A DNA stretch of 40,618 bases from Lysobacter sp. A03 (GCF_000855665.1 NZ_JXSS01000021.1:1-40618); one strand, 5' to 3'. Shown: positions 30,150 to 39,265, numbered from the stretch's first letter. Made by a program: numbers and translations. Notes: generated by a model not told the origin, from the letters alone.

Positions 30150-31022
30150 ATGCCGCTGCTCCGCCCGCTCTTACTCGCCTGCGCCGCGCTGACGATGGGT
30201 TCTGCGTTGGCCGCCACGCCAGTGTTGCCCCAGGCCACCGGCTACCAGACCCGCGAAGCATGGCGGCAGCCGGTAACCCCGTTCCGCATCGCCGACCACA
30301 CCTGGTACATCGGCACCGAGGGACTGAGTGCGCTGCTGGTGGTTACGCCTGAGGGCGCGGTGGTGATCGATGGTGGCGTGGCGCAGGCGGCGGACATGCT
30401 GCTGGCCAACATCGCGGCGACCGGCACCCCGATCGAGTCGGTCAAGCTGATCCTGCACAGCCACGCCCACGCCGACCACGCCGGCCCGCTGGCCGCGCTC
30501 AAGCGTGCCACCGGCGCGATACTGGTCAGCAACGCCGAGTCCGCGGTGCTGCTCGCGCGCGGCGGCAGCGACGACATCCACTACGGCGACCAGATCCTGT
30601 TTTCGCCGGTGCAGGTCGACCGGCTGCTGCAGGACCGCGAGAGCGTCGAGTTGGGTGGGACCTTGCTCACCGTCCACTTCACCCCGGCGCATACCCCCGG
30701 CTCTATGAGCTGGACCTGGAACGACACCCGCGACGGCAAGCCGTTGCAGATCGCCTACGCCGACAGCCTCAGCGCACCGGGTTACCGGTTGCTCGACAAC
30801 CCGCGCTTTCCGCGCATAGCCGAGGCCTACCGCCAAGGGTTCGCCACCGTGGCCAATCTGCCGTGCGACCTGCTGATTGCTCCGCACCCCGAAGGCGTGG
30901 GCTGGGCGCCTGCAGACACCGACAACCCGCATCCCCGACCAATGAGCTGCCGTCAGTACGCCGCTGCGGCGCAGCAGGCGTTCGAGCAGGAAGTGGCAAA
31001 ACAGCAACAGGCCGTGCGCTGA
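30150..31022 (+). CDS. Subclass B3 metallo-beta-lactamase, L1-like
   Basis: This predicted periplasmic zinc beta-lactamase should hydrolyse penicillins, cephalosporins and carbapenems. ATG 30150 gives 290 residues with a signal peptide ending near ALAA (residue 22). The B3 zinc site is complete: H105, H107, D109 and H110 in HSHAHADHAGPL, H181 in PAHTPGS, and H246 in IAPHPEG. NAESAVLLARGGSDD and YADSLSAPGYRL are nearly those of Stenotrophomonas L1, and the Cys pair (C239, C267) that forms the L1 disulfide is retained. The frame is open upstream to 29976, but that extension precedes the signal peptide. The 3' end overlaps a Nudix gene as TGATG. No ampR-like regulator is in the window. Such enzymes are usually chromosomal and intrinsic in this family. 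Confidence 0.92.
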   Translation: MPLLRPLLLACAALTMGSALAATPVLPQATGYQTREAWRQPVTPFRIADHTWYIGTEGLSALLVVTPEGAVVIDGGVAQAADMLLANIAATGTPIESVKLILHSHAHADHAGPLAALKRATGAILVSNAESAVLLARGGSDDIHYGDQILFSPVQVDRLLQDRESVELGGTLLTVHFTPAHTPGSMSWTWNDTRDGKPLQIAYADSLSAPGYRLLDNPRFPRIAEAYRQGFATVANLPCDLLIAPHPEGVGWAPADTDNPHPRPMSCRQYAAAAQQAFEQEVAKQQQAVR

Positions 31023-31510
31023 TGCCGTACACCCCGATCGCTGCGACGCTGGGCTACGTGCTCTCCCACGACGGGCGCGAGGTGCTGCTGATCCACCGCA
31101 ACGCGCGCGCCGACGACCAGCACCTGGGCAAGTACAACGGCCTGGGCGGCAAGCTGGAAAGCGGTGAGGACATCGCCGCCGGCATGCGTCGGGAGATATT
31201 CGAGGAGGCCGGCATCCAGTGTGAGGAGATGCAGTTGCGCGGCACCATCAACTGGCCGGGTTTCGGAAAACAGGGCGAGGACTGGCTCGGGTTCGTGTTC
31301 CTGATTACCCGCTACAGCGGCACCGCGTTCACCGAAAACCACGAGGGCAGCCTGGAGTGGGTGCCGCTGGACCGTCTGCATGAGGTACCGATGTGGGAGG
31401 GCGACCGCGAGTTCCTGCCGATGGTGTTCGACGACAACCCGCAGCCTTTCCACGGCGTCATGCCCTACAAGGGCGGCCGGCTGGTGTCGTGGAGCTACTC
31501 GCGGGGCTGA
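31022..31510 (+). CDS. Nudix hydrolase (MutT-like, possible 8-oxo-dGTP diphosphatase)
   Basis: ATG 31022 overlaps the beta-lactamase stop by one base (TGATG) and gives 162 residues. The Nudix box is complete, GKLESGEDIAAGMRREIFEE from Gly43 followed by AGI to residue 65, matching Gx5Ex7REUxEExGU. The pattern VLLIHRNARADDQHLGKYNGLGGKLE and the tail PFHGVMPYKGGRLVSW resemble MutT1-like 8-oxo-dGTP/dinucleotide hydrolases; the substrate is not certain. Tight overlap implies co-expression with the beta-lactamase gene. Its 3' end runs 16 bp into the convergent symporter gene. Confidence 0.9.
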   Translation: MPYTPIAATLGYVLSHDGREVLLIHRNARADDQHLGKYNGLGGKLESGEDIAAGMRREIFEEAGIQCEEMQLRGTINWPGFGKQGEDWLGFVFLITRYSGTAFTENHEGSLEWVPLDRLHEVPMWEGDREFLPMVFDDNPQPFHGVMPYKGGRLVSWSYSRG

Positions 31511-32772
31511 TCGCCTTCCAGCATGCCGATATTGGTCGAGGCGCGGTTGTAGATCTCCATGTCGAGCATGCCGGTCTCACGCGCCACCAGCACCGGCACC
31601 AGCATCTGCCCGGTGACGTTGGTTGTTGTGCGCGCCATGTCCAGCACGCGGTCAATCGCCACCAGGTACCCGATGCCTTCCAGCGGCAGGCCCGCCGCCG
31701 ACAGCACCAGGGTGACCATGACGATCGCCGTGCCCGGCACGCCCGCGGTGCCGAAGCTGCCGAGCACCGAGGCCAGCATGATCACCAGATACTGGGTCGG
31801 TTCAAGATCCAGGTCGAAGTACTGGGCCACGAACAGGCTGGTCAGGGCCGGGTAGATCGCCCCGCAGCCGTCCATCTTGATGCTGGCGCCCAGCGGAACC
31901 GCGAACGCGGTGTAATCCTTGTCCACGCCCAGGTTGTGGGTGACAGCGCGCATCGCCGCCGGCATCGAGGCGAAACTCGATGAGCTGGCGAACGCCACCT
32001 GCATCGCCGGCGCGGCGCCGCGGAAGAAGCGCAGCGGATTGAGCCCGTGACCGAGCAGCAGGCCGCCGTAGACGAACACGATATGCAGCGCGCAAGCCAG
32101 GTAAAGCGCAAACACGAACATCCCCAGCGGCAGCAGCTTCTCGAAGCCGTAGGCACCCACCAGCGCGGCGATCAGGCCGAAGGTCCCCAGCGGCGTCATC
32201 TCCAGCACGAAGCGCGTGACTTGGATCATTGTTTCGCTGGCCTCACCGGCCAGTTTGCGCAGTCCGGTGGTGCGCTCGCCCAGCTTCACCAGTGCGAACC
32301 CGACCAGCCCGGCAAACACGATGACCTGGAGGATCTTGCCCTCCGCCAGCGCGGCAAAGGGGTTGCCTGGCACCACATCCAGCAGCACCTCGACCACCGA
32401 GGGCACGACCCGCACCTCATAATCGGCAGCAACCGTCAGCCCTGTGACGCCCGCGCCCGGCTGCAGCACCCAGCCAACCCCCAGCCCGACGCAGACCGCC
32501 AGCGCGGCGGTGGCGGCAAACCAGGCGAACGTGCGCCCACCCAGCGCGGCGACCGATTTTTGCCCGTGCAGTGACGCCACCGCATTGATGACCGCGAACA
32601 GCACCAGTGGCACCGCGATCATCCGGATCAGGGTGATGTACACCGTGCCCAGCGGGCCGAACCAGGGTTCCGCGGCGGGGCCGAACAGCCAGCCGGCGAG
32701 TGCGCCGAACACAAAGCCCGCGAGCACGCGCTTCCAGAAGGGAATCGACAGCCACCACGAAACCATCGTCAT
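31495..32772 (-). CDS. Dicarboxylate/amino acid:cation symporter (DAACS family)
   Basis: This inner-membrane sodium- or proton-coupled transporter is of the GltP/DctA/GltT fold. ATG 32772 (or 32766) gives 425 residues with about eight helices and two hairpin loops. Family motifs are ASSSSFASMPAAM (hairpin 1), GASIKMDGCGAIYPALTS (the NMDGT region, with Lys for Asn and Cys for Thr), GTAGVPGTAIVM (hairpin 2) and DRVLDMARTTTNVTGQM. The altered NMDGT motif makes the usual glutamate or C4-dicarboxylate substrate less certain. It converges on and overlaps the Nudix gene by 16 bp. Confidence 0.9.
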   Translation of the reverse strand: MTMVSWWLSIPFWKRVLAGFVFGALAGWLFGPAAEPWFGPLGTVYITLIRMIAVPLVLFAVINAVASLHGQKSVAALGGRTFAWFAATAALAVCVGLGVGWVLQPGAGVTGLTVAADYEVRVVPSVVEVLLDVVPGNPFAALAEGKILQVIVFAGLVGFALVKLGERTTGLRKLAGEASETMIQVTRFVLEMTPLGTFGLIAALVGAYGFEKLLPLGMFVFALYLACALHIVFVYGGLLLGHGLNPLRFFRGAAPAMQVAFASSSSFASMPAAMRAVTHNLGVDKDYTAFAVPLGASIKMDGCGAIYPALTSLFVAQYFDLDLEPTQYLVIMLASVLGSFGTAGVPGTAIVMVTLVLSAAGLPLEGIGYLVAIDRVLDMARTTTNVTGQMLVPVLVARETGMLDMEIYNRASTNIGMLEGDQPRE

Positions 32773-32911
32773 CGCATTGCCAATAAAAGGTCGAATCGAA
32801 CGATAGCGGAGCGGACGGCCGCCTGCGAACACACCAGCAAGACGAACCGACGCGGCTGGCGCAACAGTTGCGGCCATAATGGAGAATTCCGCAACTCCCG
32901 GTCACCACTCC

Positions 32912-34633
32912 ATGCACAACAACGCCGCGCTGCGAACCGCTTGCCTCCTCATCGCCCCCGCCCTGCTGGTTGCCGCGTGCGCGACCACGGCGCCGACGGT
33001 CGCACCGGGAGTGGCGCCTTCCGCAGCCCGTGCGGTAACGGTGACAGTGCCGAGGATCCAGCGGCCGCAGGAAGAGAGCGCCCAGTGGTGGTTCCGCGAC
33101 GGCGCGGCGCAGGCCGCCGAGCGCGGCGCGATGGGCGGACGCGCGAAGAACGTCATCCTGTTCGTCGGCGACGGCATGAGCCTGCCCACCGTTGCGGCGG
33201 CCCGCATCCTGGATGGCCAGCGCAAGGGTGGCGCCGGCGAGGACAACCGCCTGAGTTGGGAGCACTTCCCGGCCACCGCTTTGAGCCGGACCTATAACAC
33301 CGACATGCAGACCCCCGACTCCGCCGGCACGATGAGCGCGATGGCGACCGGGGTCAAGACCCGTGCAGGAGTGATCAGCATCGGTCAGTCCGCGGACTAC
33401 GGCGACTGCAAGGGCGCCCTTGATGCCCCGATGATCACCCTGTGGCAGCTCGCGGCGGGCAGCGGGATGGCGACCGGCGTGGTCACCACCACCCGTGTCA
33501 CCCACGCCACGCCGGCGGCCACCTTCAGCCACTCCGCCAATCGTGGTTGGGAGTCGGATTCGGCCATGCCTGCCGAGGCGCTTGCCGCAGGGTGCGTCGA
33601 CATTGCCCGCCAGTTGATCGAATCCCCCTACGGCAACGGCCCGGACGTCTTGATGGGCGGTGGCCGGACCAACTTCATGCCCTCCACGCAGAGCGATCCC
33701 GAATATCCGGAGGAGTCAGGCCGACGCGGCGACGGCCGGGACCTGATCGCCAGCTGGAAGCAGCGCCGTCCGGATGGCAGTTACGTCTGGAACGCCGAGC
33801 AGCTTGCCGCCGCGCCGACCGACAAGCCGCTGCTGGGCCTTTTCGAACCCAGCCACATGCAATACGAGCACGACCGCCCCGGCGACCCGGCGGGCGAGCC
33901 CAGCCTGTCGGAGATGACAGCGGCGGCAATCACCCGCCTCTCGCGCAATCCAAACGGCTTCGTGCTGCTGGTGGAAGGTGGCCGCATCGACCACGCCCAT
34001 CACGACGGCAACGCCTACCGCGCGCTGACCGACACCATCGCGATGGCCGAGGCCGTTGAGGTCGCCAACCGGCTCACCTCCGCCGACGACACCCTGATCC
34101 TGGTCACCGCCGACCACGCCCACACCCTGAGCTTTGTCGGCTACCCGGCGCGCGGCAACCCGATCCTGGGCAAGGTCCGCGAAGACAAGGACGGCCAGCG
34201 CGTGCTGGCGCGTGACGCTCGCCAGATGCCCTACACCACCCTGAGCTACTCCAATGGCCCGGGCTACACCGGTGCCAGCGACACCCAACCCGCCGGGCCC
34301 AAGCGCTTTCCGCACAAGACCAGGGGCTACCAGCCGGCCACGGGACGTCCCGACCTGAGCTCGGTGGACACGACGGCGCCGGACTACATGCAGGAGGCGC
34401 TCGTCCCCACCACCTCGGAGTCGCACGGCGGCGACGACGTCGGCATCTGGGCCCGCGGACCGGGCAGCGCCGCGGTGCGTGGCAGCGTCGAGCAGAACGC
34501 GATCTTCCACTTCATGCTGCAGTCCACGCCCTACCTGCGTGCAGCGGTGTGTGCGGCGGGGGCCTGCAATGACGACGGCGTGCCGGTGACGTTGCCCGTG
34601 CAGGACCGGTTCAAGGCCAGCGAGGACGGCTGA
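32912..34633 (+). CDS. Alkaline phosphatase, lipoprotein-type
   Basis: This PhoA-superfamily phosphomonoesterase is predicted to be anchored in the envelope. ATG 32912 gives 573 residues with signal and lipobox LVAAC (Cys23); an in-frame ATG at 32879 would add 11 residues. The core shows the metal ligand Asp87 in FVGDGMS, the nucleophile Ser137 in TPDSAGTMSAMATGVKT, then THATPAATFSH, VEGGRIDHAHHDGN, TADHAHTLSF and the late SESHGGDDVGIWA. This is closer to large environmental alkaline phosphatases than to E. coli PhoA. No pho box or phosphate genes were noticed nearby. It ends 7 bp before the convergent HemJ-like gene. Confidence 0.93.
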   Translation: MHNNAALRTACLLIAPALLVAACATTAPTVAPGVAPSAARAVTVTVPRIQRPQEESAQWWFRDGAAQAAERGAMGGRAKNVILFVGDGMSLPTVAAARILDGQRKGGAGEDNRLSWEHFPATALSRTYNTDMQTPDSAGTMSAMATGVKTRAGVISIGQSADYGDCKGALDAPMITLWQLAAGSGMATGVVTTTRVTHATPAATFSHSANRGWESDSAMPAEALAAGCVDIARQLIESPYGNGPDVLMGGGRTNFMPSTQSDPEYPEESGRRGDGRDLIASWKQRRPDGSYVWNAEQLAAAPTDKPLLGLFEPSHMQYEHDRPGDPAGEPSLSEMTAAAITRLSRNPNGFVLLVEGGRIDHAHHDGNAYRALTDTIAMAEAVEVANRLTSADDTLILVTADHAHTLSFVGYPARGNPILGKVREDKDGQRVLARDARQMPYTTLSYSNGPGYTGASDTQPAGPKRFPHKTRGYQPATGRPDLSSVDTTAPDYMQEALVPTTSESHGGDDVGIWARGPGSAAVRGSVEQNAIFHFMLQSTPYLRAAVCAAGACNDDGVPVTLPVQDRFKASEDG

Positions 34634-34640
34634 GCCGCGC

Positions 34641-35093
34641 TTAGAAAGGCTTTGCCAGGACCAGCCACACGATCACCACCAGACCCAGCACGGGGATTTC
34701 GTTGAACCAGCGCAGCGCCTTGGACGAGGGCAGCGACCGTCCGGCCAGCACGCCCTTCAGCCAGCGCCCGCTGAAGATGTAATAGGCAAACAACACGGCC
34801 ACCAGCAGCAGCTTGGCATGCAGCCAGCCGGTTCCCGACGCCACCATGGTCGGGTAGTCCGGCAGGAACCGGTAGCCCAGCCACAGCACGATTCCCAGCA
34901 CCAGCGAAAGGCCGAACATGACGTGCCCGAACCGGTACAGGCGCAGGCCCATCAGTCCCAGACGCGCACGCACCGCCGGCTCTTCGCCGGCCTCGGCCAG
35001 GTTGACCAGGATCCGCGGCAGGTAGAACACCGCCGCCATCCAGGCAATCACGAAAACGAGATGGAACGTCTTGGTCCAGATATAGGCGTTCAT
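34641..35093 (-). CDS. HemJ-like membrane protein (CopD/UPF0093 family)
   Basis: ATG 35093 gives 150 residues with four hydrophobic helices. KTFHLVFVIAWMAAVFYLPR and GWLHAKLLLVAVLFAYY match the HemJ family, in which a His near position 10 (here H11) binds haem and a Lys in the third segment (here K94) is conserved. HemJ oxidises protoporphyrinogen IX to protoporphyrin IX in many proteobacteria and cyanobacteria that lack HemG or HemY. That activity is inferred from similarity; some relatives are annotated as CopD family. It is divergent from the methyltransferase gene across about 90 bp. Confidence 0.85.
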   Translation of the reverse strand: MNAYIWTKTFHLVFVIAWMAAVFYLPRILVNLAEAGEEPAVRARLGLMGLRLYRFGHVMFGLSLVLGIVLWLGYRFLPDYPTMVASGTGWLHAKLLLVAVLFAYYIFSGRWLKGVLAGRSLPSSKALRWFNEIPVLGLVVIVWLVLAKPF

Positions 35094-35184
35094 GCGGCAG
35101 GCGGATCCTTGGCTGAGTGGTTCGCGCGCTAGGATGGCACGCCTCGCGCCGCCCGTGCGCCCCGACCCCGATACAGCGATCCCG

Positions 35185-35793
35185 ATGACCAAACAATACG
35201 ACCAGGCCTATTTCGACCAGTGGTACCGCGATCCGGCGACGCGCGGCGCGGCGATCGGCGGCCCGGCGAGACTGGCGCGCAAGGTCGCCCTGGCGGTGGC
35301 CACCGCGGAATACCACCTCGAGCGGCCGATCCGCAGCGTTCTCGACATCGGCTGCGGCGAGGGAGCGTGGCGCGCCCCGTTGTTGAAGCTGCGGCCGAAG
35401 ATCGACTACCTGGGTTTTGACAGCAGCGAATACGCCGTTACCCGCTTCGGCGCCCGCCGCAACCTGCACCTGGCCCGTTTCGGCGACTTCGAATACCTGC
35501 GGCCGTGTGGCCCGGTGGATCTGCTGGTCTGCAGCGACGTGCTGCACTACCTGCCCACGCGTGAGCTGGACCGCGGGCTGCCGGCGCTGGCAGACCTCTG
35601 CGGAGGGGTCGCGTTCCTGGAGACCTTCACCCGCAGCGACGGCATCGATGGCGACACGGTCGGCTTCCAGGCCCGCCCGGCCAGGTTCTATCGCGAGCGC
35701 TTCGCGCGCATCGGCCTGCATCCGCTGGGTTCGCACCTGTGGCTGGGGCCGGCGCTGCGAGAAGGGCTTGCCGCGTTGGAGGCGGTCGACTGA
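35185..35793 (+). CDS. Class I SAM-dependent methyltransferase
   Basis: ATG 35185 gives 202 residues beginning MTKQYDQAYFDQWYRD. SAM-binding motif I is SVLDIGCGEGAW (about 52-63), motif II is the acidic IDYLGFDSSEYA, and motif IV is LLVCSDVLHYLP. The fold is therefore the Rossmann class I type, small-molecule or general methyltransferase branch. The substrate cannot be read from the sequence. It is 81 bp upstream of the PHA depolymerase gene on the same strand, without a clear functional link. Confidence 0.85.
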   Translation: MTKQYDQAYFDQWYRDPATRGAAIGGPARLARKVALAVATAEYHLERPIRSVLDIGCGEGAWRAPLLKLRPKIDYLGFDSSEYAVTRFGARRNLHLARFGDFEYLRPCGPVDLLVCSDVLHYLPTRELDRGLPALADLCGGVAFLETFTRSDGIDGDTVGFQARPARFYRERFARIGLHPLGSHLWLGPALREGLAALEAVD

Positions 35794-35874
35794 GCGTTAT
35801 CGCGACGTTGATTCACGTACCGCCGCGGTGTTTCCGTTACGCTGCAACGCACCAATTTTCTGCCAAGGCTTCAC

Positions 35875-37122
35875 ATGCTGCTTTACCAGATGCACGAGTT
35901 CAACCGCGCGTGGATGGCGCCGATGACCTATTGGGCTGACGCGGCCGCGAAAATTTTTGGCGGCTCCAATACCTGGCTCGGCAAGCTGCCCGGCGCCGAC
36001 CAGTTCGCAGCCGCCTGCGAGCTGATGTACCGCATCGGCAAGGACTACGAGAAACCCGAGTTCGGCATCCATTCCATCGAGTTTGATGGTGTCGACCATC
36101 CGGTGATCGAGCGCGAGATGCTGCACAAGCCGTTCTGTCGGTTGCTGCGCTTCAAGCGCTACACCGACGACGCCGGCAACCTCACTGAGATGCGCGGCCA
36201 GCCGCCGGTCCTCGTGGTCGCCCCGCTGTCGGGTCACCACAGCACCTTGCTGCGCGACACGGTGCGCACGATGCTGCGCGACCACAAGGTCTACATCACC
36301 GACTGGACCGACGCCCGCATGATTCCGGTCAGCGAGGGCGAGTTCACCCTGGACGACTACATTGCCTACATTCAGGAGTTCATCCGCTTCATCGGCGCGG
36401 AAAACCTTCACGTCGTCAGCGTGTGCCAGCCCACGGTGCCCGTGCTCGCGGCGATTTCGCTGCTGGCCTCACGCGGCGAGCAGACGCCGCGCTCGATGGT
36501 GATGATGGGCGGGCCGATCGACACCCGCGAAAGCCCCACTCAGGTCAACGACCTGGCCACGCACAAGCCCCTCTCGTGGTTCAGCGAAAACCTGATCCAT
36601 GAGGTACCGCAGAACTACCCCGGCCGCGGCCGCCGGGTGTATCCGGGCTTCCTCCAGCACACCGGCTTCATGGCGATGAATCCCGAGCGCCACGCGCAGT
36701 CGCACTTGAAGTTCTACCAGGACGTGCTCAACGGCGACCTGGACGACGCCCAGTCGCACCGCAAGTTCTACGATGATTACAACGCGGTGCTCGACATGCC
36801 GGCGGCGTACTACCTGGACACCATCAAGACCGTGTTCCAGGACCATCTGTTGCCACGTGGCCTGTGGGACGTCGCCGGTGAGCGCGTCGATCCGGCGGCC
36901 ATCACCGGCACCGCGCTGATGACGATCGAAGGCGAACTGGACGATATTTCCGGCCAGGGCCAGACCCGCGCGGCGCACGAGCTGTGCACCGGCATTGCCG
37001 ACGCCGACCACCTGCACACCACCATCGAGGGCGCCGGTCACTACGGCATCTTCAGCGGCCGCCGCTGGCGCGGGCAGGTCTACCCGCAGCTGCGCGACTT
37101 CATCGCCAAATACGCCGACTGA
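35875..37122 (+). CDS. phaZ: Intracellular polyhydroxyalkanoate depolymerase
   Basis: This 415-residue alpha/beta hydrolase resembles the intracellular PHB depolymerase PhaZ1 of Cupriavidus. The nucleophile is Cys184 in [13 protein letters not shown]. The acid is D356 or D357 in [13 protein letters not shown] and the base is His389 in [10 protein letters not shown], aligning with the known C183-D355-H388 triad. There is no signal peptide, so it acts on native granules in the cytoplasm. No PHA synthase or phasin gene is nearby, so the polymer substrate is inferred only from similarity. Confidence 0.92.
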   Translation: MLLYQMHEFNRAWMAPMTYWADAAAKIFGGSNTWLGKLPGADQFAAACELMYRIGKDYEKPEFGIHSIEFDGVDHPVIEREMLHKPFCRLLRFKRYTDDAGNLTEMRGQPPVLVVAPLSGHHSTLLRDTVRTMLRDHKVYITDWTDARMIPVSEGEFTLDDYIAYIQEFIRFIGAENLHVVSVCQPTVPVLAAISLLASRGEQTPRSMVMMGGPIDTRESPTQVNDLATHKPLSWFSENLIHEVPQNYPGRGRRVYPGFLQHTGFMAMNPERHAQSHLKFYQDVLNGDLDDAQSHRKFYDDYNAVLDMPAAYYLDTIKTVFQDHLLPRGLWDVAGERVDPAAITGTALMTIEGELDDISGQGQTRAAHELCTGIADADHLHTTIEGAGHYGIFSGRRWRGQVYPQLRDFIAKYAD

Positions 37123-37246
37123 CCCCGCGGAGCGGTTTGCCAGTTGATGGGCGGACGCCGGCGGCGGCAGCGGATTGCCCGAGCCGGCCACATTGGCTGG
37201 CGCGTGCGGAATCCTCCAGAATCAGGCGACTGCCGAACGCCTGTCC

Positions 37247-37262
37247 AAAGGAGCCACCCTTG
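37247..37262 (+). promoter_or_regulatory. Ribosome site fixing a TTG start for the cyclophilin gene
   Basis: AAAGGAG (37247-37253) lies 6 nt before TTG 37260-37262. This start alone gives a complete signal peptide, so it is preferred over the internal ATG at 37341, which would lose the signal sequence. Confidence 0.75.
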
Positions 37263-38240
37263 CCTAGCCCACGCCTGTCGTTGCCCGCTGTGCTCTCGTC
37301 CATCCTGCTGTCGTGGACCCTGGTAGGCAGCGGCATCGCCATGCCAACGGCGCATGCGGCCGACGCGGCGACATCACCCACCTCGGAAGCCCCACTCAAA
37401 GCCCTGTCGGTCAGCGAGATCCTCGCCGCCTCACCGGACGCGGACTGGCGCACGCCCGATCCGGCCGACACTCTGTACATGGACCTGGCCGGCGGACGCG
37501 TGGTGATCGAACTGGCGCCCAGGTTCGCCCCTGAGCACGTCGCCAATATCCGCGCCCTCGCCCGCGGCCACTTCTGGGACCGTCTGAGCATCTACCGTGC
37601 GCAGGACAATTTCGTCGTCCAGTTCGGCGATCCCGACGCTGGACAAGCCGGAGCACGTTCACTGGGCGATGCGCGCACCCAGCTCCCGGCCGAGTTTGAA
37701 CGTCCCGCCGCAGGCCTGTCTTTCACCGCGATCCCCGATCCCGATGGGTGGGCGCCCCAAGTGGGATTCGTCGATGGCTTCGCTGCCGCCCGCGACGCTG
37801 CCAGCGGCAAGGCCTGGATGACTCACTGTTACGGCACGCTCGGTGCCGGGCGCGACATGGCCGCCGATTCCAGCAACGGCGCCGAGCTGTATGTCGTCAT
37901 CGGCCAGTCGCCGCGACAGCTGGACCGCAACATCACCGTGGTCGGCCGGGTCGTGCGGGGCATGGAGTTGCTGTCGGCTACGCCGCGCGGACCCGAGCCG
38001 ATGGGGGTCTACGAGGATGCCGCGCAACGCACCCCGATCAAGGCAATCCGTCTGGCGTCCGAGGTGCCGACCGGGCAACGCGAGCGCCTGCAACTGCTGC
38101 GGACCGACAGCGCAAGCTTTGCCGCGGTGACCGAAGCGCGCCGCAACCGCCGCGATGACTGGTACAAGGCGAGCGCGGGACATATCGACCTGTGCAATAT
38201 CCCGCTGCCCGTGCGTGACACACCTTCGCCTCTTCGCTGA
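37260..38240 (+). CDS. Periplasmic cyclophilin-type peptidyl-prolyl isomerase
   Basis: TTG 37260 behind AAAGGAG gives 326 residues with a Sec signal (cleavage after AHA, near residue 33). The cyclophilin core spans about 75-270, with [20 protein letters not shown] (catalytic-type Arg and FxxQxGD), [15 protein letters not shown] and [16 protein letters not shown]. The protein is longer than simple PpiA, having an insertion near [12 protein letters not shown] and a C-terminal extension (about 275-326) with no recognised domain. It probably assists folding in the periplasm. It follows phaZ by 137 bp with a separate ribosome site. Confidence 0.9.
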   Translation: MPSPRLSLPAVLSSILLSWTLVGSGIAMPTAHAADAATSPTSEAPLKALSVSEILAASPDADWRTPDPADTLYMDLAGGRVVIELAPRFAPEHVANIRALARGHFWDRLSIYRAQDNFVVQFGDPDAGQAGARSLGDARTQLPAEFERPAAGLSFTAIPDPDGWAPQVGFVDGFAAARDAASGKAWMTHCYGTLGAGRDMAADSSNGAELYVVIGQSPRQLDRNITVVGRVVRGMELLSATPRGPEPMGVYEDAAQRTPIKAIRLASEVPTGQRERLQLLRTDSASFAAVTEARRNRRDDWYKASAGHIDLCNIPLPVRDTPSPLR

Positions 38241-38367
38241 GCGGGGTCCCCGGGCATGCGCGGCTGCGGCATTGGGTGAATGGCTCTTACGGGTGGCTCG
38301 CGCCCGTCACGTGCTTTTGCGCGCGCGCTGCCTAGCCTGAGTCGACCTCCCCCAAAAGGTTCATTCC

Positions 38368-38673
38368 ATGCCACAGATACGCATCAGGATAACCGGCAGC
38401 GACGACGCCGGACGTGCCATCCGCGACCTGCTGACAAGCCTCCCAGGTATCGAGCGGGTGGAGGAAATCCAGGATCTCATGCCGCACATGGACGACCCCG
38501 ACTCCAGCTCCGCCGGTCTGTCGGAAGACGAAGGCCCCGCCATGCGCGTGATCGAAGTCGAAGCACCTGACGACGCCGCTGCGGAGCGCGTACGGGAGAC
38601 GGTTGAAGCCCTCGCTTTCAAACTGGATGTCCTGGCGGAGTTCGAAAGCAACGAGTCCGGCAGCGGGGAGTAG
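38368..38673 (+). CDS. Small acidic protein of unknown function
   Basis: The 101-residue protein (MPQIRIRITGSDDAGRAIRD...) has two beta-strand/helix units, IRIRITGSDDAGRAIRDLLT and MRVIEVEAPDDAAAERVRET, joined by a Met/Asp/Ser-rich loop. The layout suggests a small ferredoxin-like alpha/beta fold. There is no signal or membrane segment, so it should be cytoplasmic. No family was recognised. It lies 4 bp from the VOC gene on the same strand, so the two are likely one operon, perhaps with a linked role. Confidence 0.7.
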   Translation: MPQIRIRITGSDDAGRAIRDLLTSLPGIERVEEIQDLMPHMDDPDSSSAGLSEDEGPAMRVIEVEAPDDAAAERVRETVEALAFKLDVLAEFESNESGSGE

Positions 38674-38677
38674 TCCC

Positions 38678-39148
38678 ATGCCCAACAGCACGATCATCCC
38701 GTGCCTGCAGTACCGCAACGCGCACGTCGCTATCGACTGGCTGTGTGAAGCGTTCGGCTTCGAGCGCCTGACAATCCAAGCCGACGAACGCATCGTCCAC
38801 CATGCGCAGCTCGTGCTGGAAGGCGGCATGGTGATGCTCGGGTCGGCCAGAGATGAACTGGTGCCGGAAAAGGTTCCCGACCGGTGGCAGCGTCGCATCG
38901 TCCAACCCGACCAGATCAACGGCCGCGAGACCCAGACCACCTGCGTGATCGTGCCCGACCCGGATGCCCATTACGCCCGCGCGGTCGCGGCAGGTGCCGA
39001 AATCATCCGTGAAATCGCCGACCAGGAATACGGCGGTCGTGGCTACGGTTGCCTCGATATCGAGGGCCACATGTGGTGGTTCGCCAGCTATGACCCTTGG
39101 CAATCGAGTCCTGCGTCCAGCGAGGGCGCCGCCCGCAACGCCCACTAG
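38678..39148 (+). CDS. VOC (glyoxalase/bleomycin resistance) family protein
   Basis: ATG 38678 gives 156 residues beginning MPNSTIIPCLQYRNAHVAI. The paired beta-alpha-beta-beta-beta units of the vicinal-oxygen-chelate fold are suggested by YRNAHVAIDWLCEAFGFE and by DPDAHYARAVAAGAEII...YGGRGYGCLDIEGHMW. The closing GHMWWFASYDPW is common in this branch. The family includes metal-dependent lyases, dioxygenases and antibiotic-binding proteins; no specific substrate is assignable. It is translated from the end of the small acidic gene, with a GGGGAG ribosome site inside that gene's last codons. Confidence 0.85.
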   Translation: MPNSTIIPCLQYRNAHVAIDWLCEAFGFERLTIQADERIVHHAQLVLEGGMVMLGSARDELVPEKVPDRWQRRIVQPDQINGRETQTTCVIVPDPDAHYARAVAAGAEIIREIADQEYGGRGYGCLDIEGHMWWFASYDPWQSSPASSEGAARNAH

Positions 39149-39192
39149 GCGCGCGGCCTGCGCTGCCGGTCCGTGCCCATCGTCAATGACCG

Positions 39193-39225
39193 CTCCGCAA
39201 GGCGATAACGCTCGCCTTTGCGGAG
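39193..39225 (+). terminator. Terminator-like hairpin after the VOC gene
   Basis: CTCCGCAAGGCGA (39193-39205) pairs with TCGCCTTTGCGGAG (39212-39225) with one bulged T and loop TAACGC. The stem is strong but followed by TTCCATT and not a clear T-run. It could be a terminator or a leader structure of the EamA transporter gene. Confidence 0.5.
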
Positions 39226-39265
39226 TTCCATTGCGCACAATGCAAGGCTGATACGGCCGATCGCG

